Shown: positions 18,018-24,908 of the stretch, one piece after another
Layout of the letters: each line of letters begins with the position of its first letter
How positions within the stretch are numbered: position 1 is the stretch's first letter
Assembly (NCBI RefSeq): GCF_016587355.1
Contig: NZ_BNJF01000001.1
Span: 3,377,721 to 3,441,720 of the forward strand
DNA length: 64,000 nt
Direction of reading: 5' to 3'
Source: Ktedonospora formicarum
Lineage (GTDB): Bacteria > Chloroflexota > Ktedonobacteria > Ktedonobacterales > Ktedonobacteraceae
Position numbers and translations under genes: made by a program
The notes under the pieces: model-generated
Told to the model about the DNA's origin: nothing
What the model saw: only the letters and a program-made list of their open reading frames with translations
The model's database searches: none

Positions 18018-18083
18018 GTCCCCAGAGGGACGATATGCCTTAGGGACTTTTGTAAGTCAAACCAGGGACTTCAGTCAATGTTC
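18018..18083 (+). promoter_or_regulatory. Cluster of GGGAC-type sites
   Basis: A perfect inverted repeat GTCCC-CAGA-GGGAC (18018-18031) is followed by two related direct repeats, TAGGGACTTTTGTAAGTCAA (18041-18060) and AGGGACTTCAGTCAA (18064-18078). These resemble the GGGACT..AGTCCC boxes bound by DosR/NarL-type response regulators. They lie about 245-310 nt upstream of the sigma-28 gene. Regulator identity is inferred. Confidence 0.35.
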
Positions 18084-18145
18084 CCTCCTGGTTCGGCGCC
18101 ACTACACTTTAGGTACTAATGACAAAAGGAAGCAAGGGCGAAGTG

Positions 18146-18291
18146 GGTCTTAGGCGAAAACCAACGCCGCCTGAACGGCGGCAAGAGCGAACTCCTTGCA
18201 CAAACACCTGAGCGCGACAGCGCTAGCTGCCGCCAGACAACGTTGTTTGTATCAACAAGAACGCGCTCAGGTTTTCAAACTAAGGGGTAGG
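18146..18291 (+). repeat. Leader repeat, copy 4 (sigma-28 leader)
   Basis: GGTCTTAGGCGAAAACCAAC at the 5' end, the hairpin GCCGCCTGAACGGCGGC, then GCGCTAGC, ending in GCGCTCAGGTTTTCAAACTA and AGGGGTAGG. It is the longest copy (about 146 nt), with an extra inner hairpin (CAACGTTGTTTG). Sense direction, about 35 nt before the chosen start codon. Confidence 0.75.
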
Positions 18292-18325
18292 ACTATTTTT
18301 GCTGAAAGGAGTGGCAAACAGGTCT

Positions 18326-19207
18326 ATGCAGGCTACGATTACCTTGAGCGAACTCTGGGAGAAGTACCAGGAGCATAAAAGTCCAGAACTACGTATTGAG
18401 TTAATCACGATGTACGCTCCCTTGGTGCGCTTCGTGGTTGGACGCTTAGGTATTCCTCCTACTAGTCTTCTTGATATGGAAGACCTCATAGGATATGGCA
18501 CAATTGGACTTATTAATGCTATTGATCGCTACGATCCAGCTCGGGGCGTTCGCTTCGAGGCCTTCGCAACTCCCCGGATCCGTGGAGCCGTTATCGACCA
18601 GATACGCCAGCTCAACTGGTTACCCCGCTCCGCTGTCTCACGTATTCGCCAGATCGAAAAGACCCTAGCGGAACTAGAGCAGACCCATGGACGCCCCGCG
18701 ACTGAAGTAGAGGCGGCTAACGCCCTGGATGTGTCCGTGGATCGCTACCGCCAGATGCTTGCTGAGATGAGTGTTTCCGTGCTCTCGCTTGATGCTCCTC
18801 TTGGTACCCATGTCGAGGAAGAGACAGCTTCCCTGGCGGATCTGCTTGAAGATGAAGAACAGCAGGACCCCGGTGAATCAGTGGAACGTGAAGAACTGAC
18901 TCAGGCCCTTTCCTCTTCAGTTGAGAATCTCCCACAACGCGAACAGCTCCTACTTTCCCTCTACTATAAAGAGGAGCTAACCATGAAGGAGATCAGTCGT
19001 ATTATGAATGTCTCTGAGTCGCGTGTCTGTCAACTGCGTATGCAAGCGTTGGTGCGCCTCCGTTCTATGCTCAATACTTATGAAACAGGTGAAGCTGCCC
19101 CATCTGGAGGGAAAGGCCGTGGTCGAGCAGAAGAACAGTCTGTGTATGTCTACCAGAACGCGCATAAGCGGCATCCAGCGGCAAGCGGAGCTGGCAAGTC
19201 ACACTGA
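18326..19207 (+). CDS. FliA/WhiG-type alternative sigma factor
   Basis: A 293-residue sigma-70 family protein with regions 2, 3 and 4 and no region 1, as in sigma-28. Region 2 shows DLIGYGTIGLINAIDRYDP and FEAFATPRIRGAVID. Region 3 includes RPATEVEAANALDVS. Region 4 includes LPQREQLLLSLYYKEELTMKEI. Start choice is uncertain: TTG at 18299, GTG at 18311 and ATG at 18326 are in frame; the ATG matches the usual family N-terminus. The basic tail after region 4 is unusual. csrA follows about 590 bp later, and both have the same leader repeat. No flagellar gene is present, so control of differentiation or stress genes is more likely than motility. Confidence 0.9.
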   Translation: MQATITLSELWEKYQEHKSPELRIELITMYAPLVRFVVGRLGIPPTSLLDMEDLIGYGTIGLINAIDRYDPARGVRFEAFATPRIRGAVIDQIRQLNWLPRSAVSRIRQIEKTLAELEQTHGRPATEVEAANALDVSVDRYRQMLAEMSVSVLSLDAPLGTHVEEETASLADLLEDEEQQDPGESVEREELTQALSSSVENLPQREQLLLSLYYKEELTMKEISRIMNVSESRVCQLRMQALVRLRSMLNTYETGEAAPSGGKGRGRAEEQSVYVYQNAHKRHPAASGAGKSH

Positions 19208-19516
19208 TCCTTACTATGGACTTTGAATATAACGTCATTTCTGTGACCCACACGCTTGCCTCATACGTTTGAGTCCTAGGGCATGGAGTTGTGATGTCAA
19301 CAACGTGGTAGCGGGAATAAGAATATAGCGACTTTTAGTCATAAAAAGTTCTAAAAAAGTAATATATAGATCTTTGGGTGCAGAGAATGATGCCTCCATC
19401 AGGCTCTAAGAGAATTGTGTCCGCATTGGACGTTAATTATAGAGAACGTGAATGGGGGAGCATGGTTGTAGAGGAATGTATACTGAAAAATGAAACTTAT
19501 CTTGCGTAAGTTTATG
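19208..19516. other. Intergenic, nothing recognised
   Basis: About 300 bp of A+T-richer sequence between the sigma-28 gene and the csrA leader repeat. It probably contains the csrA promoter, but no clear consensus pair was found. Confidence 0.3.
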
Positions 19517-19617
19517 GGCTTATGCGAAAACCGATTCCATTTGGAGATGAGCCGCTGCCAAGGCTAGCGCTGCCCCGTATACGGGGCGCGGCACGCTCAG
19601 GTTTTCGAGTAGGTGGT
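19517..19617 (+). repeat. Leader repeat, copy 5 (csrA leader)
   Basis: GGCTTATGCGAAAACC at the 5' end, GGCTAGCGC and the hairpin GCCCCGTATACGGGGC in the middle, then CACGCTCAGGTTTTCGAG and TAGGTGG. The end arms CGAAAACC and GGTTTTCG pair. It lies about 180 nt upstream of csrA, sense direction. Confidence 0.75.
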
Positions 19618-19623
19618 ATATCG

Positions 19624-19743
19624 ATGAGCAGATTGTGCGCACGATACCCATTGTCTACGGGCCTTGCGTCTGAAACCGGCAATGGTCAGTCCACATCGTG
19701 GCTTGCCATTTCACTAATGCTGCGCGTCAAGCACATGCATTGA
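19624..19743 (+). CDS. Possible short leader ORF (39 aa) before csrA
   Basis: An ATG 6-8 nt after TAGGTGG, the purine tail of leader copy 5, opens 39 codons (MSRLCARYPLSTGLASE...). It ends 56 nt before csrA. The product has no recognisable domain. If translated, it may be a regulatory leader peptide; it may equally be chance. Confidence 0.25.
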   Translation: MSRLCARYPLSTGLASETGNGQSTSWLAISLMLRVKHMH

Positions 19744-19799
19744 GAAGCCATCGCAGCGCAGGGACGCCTGGAATTTGCTTCTGATGAAGGGAGCTTCGC

Positions 19800-20006
19800 A
19801 TGCTTGTATTGCGACGAAAAGTTGGCGAAAGTATAGTGCTTGCTGGTGTCATTAACATTTCTGTGCTGGCCGTCGAAGGCGAGCGCGTTAAGATTGGAAT
19901 TAGCGCTCCGCCAGATGTTAGTATCGTGCGCGAGGAGCTATTACGATCTGTGCCCGAGACGCCTGTGCAACAACCGAATTCACCCTCAACCCTACAGCAA
20001 CGCTAG
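19800..20006 (+). CDS. csrA: Carbon storage regulator CsrA
   Basis: A 68-residue RNA-binding regulator. The N-terminal MLVLRRKVGESIVL and central GERVKIGISAPPDVSIVREEL match CsrA, including the strand-1 and strand-5 residues that contact GGA motifs in target mRNA. Family members dimerise and block ribosome access or change mRNA stability. The start has AAGGGAG 8 nt upstream. It follows a sigma-28-type gene and carries the shared leader repeat, so autoregulation through the leader is possible. FliW, the usual antagonist in many bacteria, is not in the window. Confidence 0.95.
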   Translation: MLVLRRKVGESIVLAGVINISVLAVEGERVKIGISAPPDVSIVREELLRSVPETPVQQPNSPSTLQQR

Positions 20007-20117
20007 CGCCACGGAGTGGACCGCAACGAAACAATGTGGATAAGCGCTGCCAGTTAATTAATGACATGAGTTCGGCCCGTTTCAGTAAGACAACATGGTA
20101 GCAATGCACGAGATAAG

Positions 20118-20161
20118 GAAACACTGCTGGTACTTAGACCGCCCGGCAGTGTTTCTTTTTT
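20118..20161 (+). terminator. Terminator of csrA
   Basis: GAAACACTGC pairs with GCAGTGTTTC, followed by six T residues, about 110 nt after the csrA stop codon. Confidence 0.85.
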
Positions 20162-20177
20162 CTGTATAGATTAGGCT

Positions 20178-21332
20178 TTATTCGACATTGACACTCGCTC
20201 TATGACCGTTTTTCTGATTCTGAACCGCTCCTAAAGCTTCTTCGTTGCTCTTCACTATCTCGCTAATGAAGGTTTCTGTCATATCGCGTGCCAGGTCATC
20301 AGAATGCTGGACTGGAGGCGATTTCATCAGGTACGCGCTGGGTGCTTCAAGTGCCCCACTGATGCCATTGTCCAGCGCCAGTTTGACCAGTCGTACGGCA
20401 TCGATGACTACACCCGCTGAATTGGGCGAATCCCAGACTTCAAGCTTCAGCTCAACGTTGAGTGGCACGTCGCCAAAGGTGCGGCCTTCCAGGCGAATGT
20501 ACGCCCATTTGCGGTCAGAGAGCCATTCCACGTAGTCTGATGGACCAATGTGTACATTCTCTTCGCCAATCTCGTAATCGAGCTGGCTGGTGACCGCGTT
20601 GGTCTTGCTCTCTTTCTTGGATTCCAGGCGCTCGCGTTCTAGCATGTTGTAGAAATCTGTGTTGCCACCTACGTTGAGCTGCATCGTTCGCTCTAGCTTG
20701 ACTCCACGCTCGCGGAAGAGGCGTGCCAGCTTGCGGTGAACAATGGTCGCGCCAACCTGGCTCTTGATGTCATCGCCAATTATCGGTAGCCCCGCGTCCT
20801 TGAAGCGCTGCTGCCAGTAGCTCTCACGCGCGATAAAGACTGGGATGCAGTTGACCAACCCGACGCCAGCCTGAAGAATCTGTTCTATATACCATTTAGT
20901 TGCCGTCTCAGAGCCGACTGGTAAATAGTTGATGACGACGTCGGTCTTTGTCTCCTGCAAGATGCTTACGATATCATCGGTGGTTCCAGGGGCCTTGGTG
21001 ATTACCTGTGATAGATACTTTCCCAGGCCGTCATGCGTCATGCCACGATATACCCTGGCATTCAAATAAGGTACTTCGGCAAAGCGATAGGTGTTGTTTG
21101 GTGCCTGGAAGATCGCCTCGCTCAGGTCCTTACCAACCTTATTGCTATCAATATCAAAGGCCGCAGTAAACTCTATATCTCGGATATGGTATCCACCAAG
21201 ATTGACATGCATGAGTCCTGGTATAAAGTCATCCTCTTTGGCGTTTTGATAGTATTGCACCCCCTGTACCAGGGAACTGGCACAGTTTCCTACGCCGATG
21301 ATCGCGACCCGTACTTTTCGACTCTTCGCCAT
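20178..21332 (-). CDS. ino1: Myo-inositol-1-phosphate synthase
   Basis: NAD-dependent conversion of glucose-6-phosphate to inositol-3-phosphate, the first step to inositol lipids and other inositol solutes. The 384 residues fit the short bacterial/archaeal form. Visible features are an N-terminal Rossmann motif ([16 protein letters not shown]), NYLPVGSE, the [15 protein letters not shown] catalytic region and [12 protein letters not shown]. The ATG at 21332 has AAGGAG 7 nt upstream; an in-frame extension to 21368 is less likely. The upstream epimerase gene on the same strand is separated by a strong terminator, so transcription is probably independent. Confidence 0.95.
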   Translation of the reverse strand: MAKSRKVRVAIIGVGNCASSLVQGVQYYQNAKEDDFIPGLMHVNLGGYHIRDIEFTAAFDIDSNKVGKDLSEAIFQAPNNTYRFAEVPYLNARVYRGMTHDGLGKYLSQVITKAPGTTDDIVSILQETKTDVVINYLPVGSETATKWYIEQILQAGVGLVNCIPVFIARESYWQQRFKDAGLPIIGDDIKSQVGATIVHRKLARLFRERGVKLERTMQLNVGGNTDFYNMLERERLESKKESKTNAVTSQLDYEIGEENVHIGPSDYVEWLSDRKWAYIRLEGRTFGDVPLNVELKLEVWDSPNSAGVVIDAVRLVKLALDNGISGALEAPSAYLMKSPPVQHSDDLARDMTETFISEIVKSNEEALGAVQNQKNGHRASVNVE

Positions 21333-21550
21333 GTACTCTCTCCTTCGATGCGCTAAGGGGTTCAACAACCCATGCCGATATTCGTTATGCCGCCGGTGCG
21401 GGTTGTCTTATAAGCCATTACAGATACATACACCCTCACCTTTATGGTAAAGAGTGTGAACAACATTGTGCTGTCCCGTAACTACAACCGAGAAGAAGAG
21501 AAATTTTATTCCTTAATAAGAGTAACTAATTACCTTGATTGCCTTTGTAA

Positions 21551-21608
21551 AGAGAAAGAAGCGCGCGGTTGACAGCCTCATGTCTGCCAACCGCGCGCTT
21601 CTTTCTCT
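21551..21608 (-). terminator. Long hairpin after the epimerase gene
   Basis: AGAGAAAGAAGCGCGCGGTT pairs with AACCGCGCGCTTCTTTCTCT; a few further bases pair beyond one mismatch. On the minus strand the stem follows the epimerase stop codon by about 10 nt and ends in a T/C-rich tract. Confidence 0.8.
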
Positions 21609-21618
21609 CTGGAAAATA

Positions 21619-22548
21619 TTAATTCTGTTGCTGGAAGTATTCTAGGGTTGCGTGTACGCCTTCTTCGAAGGTTATGCTTGGCTTCCAGCCCAGGAGGCGT
21701 TCCGCCTTGCTGTAATTGAATTGAGCTTTGTAGAGGTCGCCAGCACGCTTGGGGGCGCGAATAATTTCTGGCTCATAGCCTGTAAGACCAACCAGTGTCT
21801 GGTAGATCTTGTTGACCGAGATGGCTTCGTTGGTGCCAATGCAGAAAATATCGTTGTCTCCACGTGTGAGTGCGAGCACATTGGCGCGTGCGACATCGCC
21901 AACGTACACATAGTCTTTACTCTGCTCGCCGTCCCAGTCGATGCGTACCGATTGGTGCGTCAGGAAACGCTTGGCGAAGATCGCAATGACTCCGGCTTCA
22001 CCATTGGGGTCCTGGCGAGGGCCAAATACGTTGCCATAGCGGAGTGCAGTGTAGTTCAAGCCGTTGGCTTCCTGCCAGTAGCGTAGGTAGTGTTCCGCGA
22101 CGAGCTTTGTAATGCCATAGGGTGATTCAGGTCGTTGGAGGACATCCTCATCCACTGGCAAGCGGGTTGGGGTGCCATAGGTTGCGCCTGATGAGGCAAA
22201 GATAATCTTGCGTGTGCCAACGCGTGTACAGTTGCTTAGTACATTGATTAAGCCCAGGACGTTAACTTGAGCGTCTAACTGAGGATGGCGTGTAGAAACT
22301 GCGACGCTGTGCTGTGCTGCCTGGTGGCATACGATCTCTGGCTGAATCTCGTCGAAGGCGCGGGCGAGGGCTTCCTCATCCGTGATGTCCGCGCGTATAA
22401 GCTGTGCCTGAGGATTGAGGTTTGCCTCCTTCCCACCACCATCTGCCCAGAAATTATCGACGACTGCTACCTGGTTTCCTTCCGTGATATAGTGGTCGAC
22501 AATATGTGAGCCAATAAAGCCAGCCCCGCCTGTGACAAGTATCTTCAT
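21619..22548 (-). CDS. NAD-dependent sugar-nucleotide epimerase (UDP-glucose 4-epimerase-like)
   Basis: Extended short-chain dehydrogenase of 309 residues. It has the N-terminal NAD motif TGGAGFIGSH and the catalytic YGITK pair (Tyr-x-x-x-Lys), with Ser in FASSGATYG. Closest in style to GalE/WbpP-type UDP-hexose 4-epimerases feeding envelope polysaccharide. The substrate cannot be fixed from sequence. A strong promoter lies 49 nt upstream and a long terminator follows. Confidence 0.85.
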   Translation of the reverse strand: MKILVTGGAGFIGSHIVDHYITEGNQVAVVDNFWADGGGKEANLNPQAQLIRADITDEEALARAFDEIQPEIVCHQAAQHSVAVSTRHPQLDAQVNVLGLINVLSNCTRVGTRKIIFASSGATYGTPTRLPVDEDVLQRPESPYGITKLVAEHYLRYWQEANGLNYTALRYGNVFGPRQDPNGEAGVIAIFAKRFLTHQSVRIDWDGEQSKDYVYVGDVARANVLALTRGDNDIFCIGTNEAISVNKIYQTLVGLTGYEPEIIRAPKRAGDLYKAQFNYSKAERLLGWKPSITFEEGVHATLEYFQQQN

Positions 22549-22596
22549 GTGCTATAACAACCCCTTTCGTAACTACTCAGGTTCTCTTCCGAGGTT

Positions 22597-22626
22597 ATTA
22601 TAACCGCCGTTCGCAGGCAATTTCAA
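22597..22626 (-). promoter_or_regulatory. Promoter of the epimerase gene
   Basis: On the minus strand TTGAAA (22626-22621), an 18-nt spacer and TATAAT (22602-22597). It lies about 49 nt before the start codon. Confidence 0.8.
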
Positions 22627-22669
22627 CACGTGTATCGGCATGAGAGGCGCTTGCGAGCTTATTTATGGT

Positions 22670-23473
22670 TCATTGTATGCGTTGAAGCGCCTGAATACTT
22701 GTGAGTACCGGATAGATCGTCAGGCCCGTGATATGTTGGAGTCTTCGCAACGTTACTTCATCCTGTGGATTTGCCATCGCGACTGTCAGGACATTGTGCT
22801 CACGACCAAGGGGACAGCAATGAAGCTCGCGCGCGAGCCGCTCATCAACCAGCTGGCGCACATGTGCTGGTAGCGCATGTGGTAGGGTAGGAAGGTATGG
22901 CACACCGATCTCACGTGCCAGCTGTGATAGCGCTTCATCATCATGCATCTGCATGGCGCGTGGTTCCGGCTGGGTATCGTCGGCATTGAATTGGAAGTAA
23001 CGTCGTTCTTCGAGCGTCGCGCAAAGTTGATTCCAGAGGGTTTGGGAGGGCGACAGAGAATGTACTTTGACCGCGCTTTTGGCGCTTTTCATACCAATGG
23101 GGCGTGTGATATCAAGGCGCTCGCAATTGTGAACGCGCCAGAGTAAGGCATCCCAGAGGCGTTCCTGTACAATCGCGGCCCCCTCTTGATTGGCCCCTGG
23201 AAGTACAAAGTAGAAGGTCGTTCCGAGCAGAAAGACATCGTCTGTTTTTCGTACCAGTTCGCGTACATTCTCCAGAAAGTAGCGTGTGCTGACCTCTGCC
23301 GCTTCCTTATCGTCAAATTGCAGTGTCATAGAGACCAGGGCCAGATCTTCTTGTTTCTGCACTTCATCTGTTTGTACGCTCTGCTCAAGGTCGTGCAGCG
23401 ATACTATCTCTGTGTATGCATATGTGCTGGTTAATTGCTCATGAGATAACACGAAAGCCCTCTCTTTGTTCAT
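22670..23473 (-). CDS. Degenerate GGDEF-like plus GspE N-terminal (MshEN-like) protein
   Basis: 267 residues, no transmembrane helix. The first part (about 45-115) looks like the core of a GGDEF domain (RKTDDVFLLGTTFYFVLPGA), but the GGDEF signature is replaced, so no cyclase activity is expected. The C-terminal part (about 185-267, including LARELHCCPLGREHNVLTVAMANP and ITGLTIYPVLTS) matches the T2SSE_N/MshEN fold, some members of which bind c-di-GMP. There is no ATPase domain. It may act as a signalling adaptor; this is inference. Leader repeat copy 6 ends in AAGGA right at its ATG. Confidence 0.65.
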   Translation of the reverse strand: MNKERAFVLSHEQLTSTYAYTEIVSLHDLEQSVQTDEVQKQEDLALVSMTLQFDDKEAAEVSTRYFLENVRELVRKTDDVFLLGTTFYFVLPGANQEGAAIVQERLWDALLWRVHNCERLDITRPIGMKSAKSAVKVHSLSPSQTLWNQLCATLEERRYFQFNADDTQPEPRAMQMHDDEALSQLAREIGVPYLPTLPHALPAHVRQLVDERLARELHCCPLGREHNVLTVAMANPQDEVTLRRLQHITGLTIYPVLTSIQALQRIQ

Positions 23474-23580
23474 ATTCCTTATCCGGAAACCTGAGCGCGC
23501 CGTGCTCCCCGCATGGGGGCAGCGTTAGCTGCGAGAGCGGCGCCGTGCCCTCGTATGAGGGTTGGTTTTCGCATAAGACC
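23474..23580 (-). repeat. Leader repeat, copy 6 (GGDEF-MshEN leader)
   Basis: On the minus strand: GGTCTTATGCGAAAACCAAC, the hairpins CCCTCATACGAGGG and CCCCCATGCGGGG, then GCGCGCTCAGGTTTCCGGA and TAAGGAATATG. The last bases are the start codon, and AAGGA is the Shine-Dalgarno sequence, so the 3' arm directly covers the ribosome-binding site. Confidence 0.8.
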
Positions 23581-23718
23581 ATAGCGGAATCCCTTCAACA
23601 CCCCTTGTTTGCTCAGACCCATATGGATGCATGCCTAGATAAGCATACCGCAAACTATACCCGGAAGAGGCATCAAGCCGGTTGCATTTTTGTTAAAAGT
23701 GGCTCTTCCTGGTTAAGA

Positions 23719-24468
23719 TCATTTTACATATCCTTGTGAGTTTCCTGTTGTGGGGGCGTGCTGTGAGCGTAGCCCGTTAAGTTCGCGCACTAGACCAAGG
23801 GTCTGCTTGACCAGGAAATCGTTCTTCTGGAGCAGGTTCAGAATTGCCATTGATTGTTGATGCTTGCTCTGAGAGAGGGCGACTGATATCGCTGGTAATC
23901 CTTCATCTAACAAGGTGAGCACACAAAGCAGAAGCGAGAGGAAGCCCGTGTCTAGTTTGCGCAGTGTGTGTGGTGATAGGCCACTCTGGCCCAGCGTTGA
24001 GAGGAAAGGTGGCTGCCGATGATACATCTCAAGCCACGGTTGGAAGAGCGCGATCAGGTCATGTCGTGCGCGCTCATGGGTGATTCCATGAGAGGCTGAT
24101 GCGGCCTGTATTTTGCTTTGCTGCTCTGGCAGGCTTTCTAGCTGCTCTAGCATTGCCGTTAGAGTGGTACTGACCAGCTGACCCCATGGAACCAGACGGG
24201 TACATTGTGCCTCAATTTCACGCAGACATTGCCAGCAGCGATAGCGCAGGGCGATGCGCTCATGCGTTCCAATGAAGTTCCAGCCTTCACTAACTCCACC
24301 TAACCGCTTGAGTGCTGGCAGGTGGTGACTATAGAGTGCCTGGGCATTAGTCAGGAAATAATGCAAGCACAACTGCATATTCCGAAGCGCGGCAGGCTCG
24401 CTGTATGTTTGTAATGGGGCAAGCAGGGTCGACAGGCGTGCGTGAAACTCGCCATCATTTAATTCCAT
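23719..24468 (-). CDS. Hypothetical helical protein (249 aa)
   Basis: Begins MELNDGEFHARLSTLLAPLQ. It is rich in leucine and glutamine and predicted mostly helical, with no transmembrane segment and no motif I recognise. The ATG at 24468 has GGAGGT 7 nt upstream and is preferred to an upstream start at 24507. It lies on the same strand as, and upstream of, the GGDEF-MshEN gene, about 245 bp away with a leader repeat between them. Function unknown. Confidence 0.6.
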   Translation of the reverse strand: MELNDGEFHARLSTLLAPLQTYSEPAALRNMQLCLHYFLTNAQALYSHHLPALKRLGGVSEGWNFIGTHERIALRYRCWQCLREIEAQCTRLVPWGQLVSTTLTAMLEQLESLPEQQSKIQAASASHGITHERARHDLIALFQPWLEMYHRQPPFLSTLGQSGLSPHTLRKLDTGFLSLLLCVLTLLDEGLPAISVALSQSKHQQSMAILNLLQKNDFLVKQTLGLVRELNGLRSQHAPTTGNSQGYVK

Positions 24469-24908
24469 CTTCACCACCTCCTCCCGATGTGTGTCTTTCT
24501 CTTCCATTGTACGGCACTCAACCTATTCCCTTGCAGAAAGATTTGCATTAATGTGCGGCTCGTGTCCAAGGGGATGTGGGCATCAATGCTCAGGTGAAAA
24601 TGGTGATGTACATCGTTTGGAATCCCAGACCTGGGATATGAGTAGCTTGACAGGCTGTATCGGGCGTATACAATGAGAAGTACACATTGTTTCCTATGTT
24701 GGCGAGACATGCGCAAACTGCTCGTTCGCTTACGTTTATAGTAGTGTCTCCTCAAAGCCCATAAGTCAGGTGGGGCTGTAAGAAGCAGCTATTCCTGGCT
24801 TTGCTGTCATCGAGCCTAATTTTGTCATAAAATAAAGTAACAGGCCTGTGCCTACAGATATGATATTGTGCTGTTATCACACTAGTAGCAAAGAGCTTGA
24901 AGAAGAAT
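24469..24908. other. Divergent intergenic region
   Basis: 440 bp between the divergent hypothetical gene and the Y-family polymerase gene. Short overlapping frames have no ribosome-binding sites. It must hold two promoters, but no consensus pair is convincing. Confidence 0.3.

Noticed and set aside
24471..24755. 94-codon minus-strand frame
   Set aside because: Composition of a chance frame, overlaps the ribosome-binding region of the hypothetical gene downstream, no recognisable motif.
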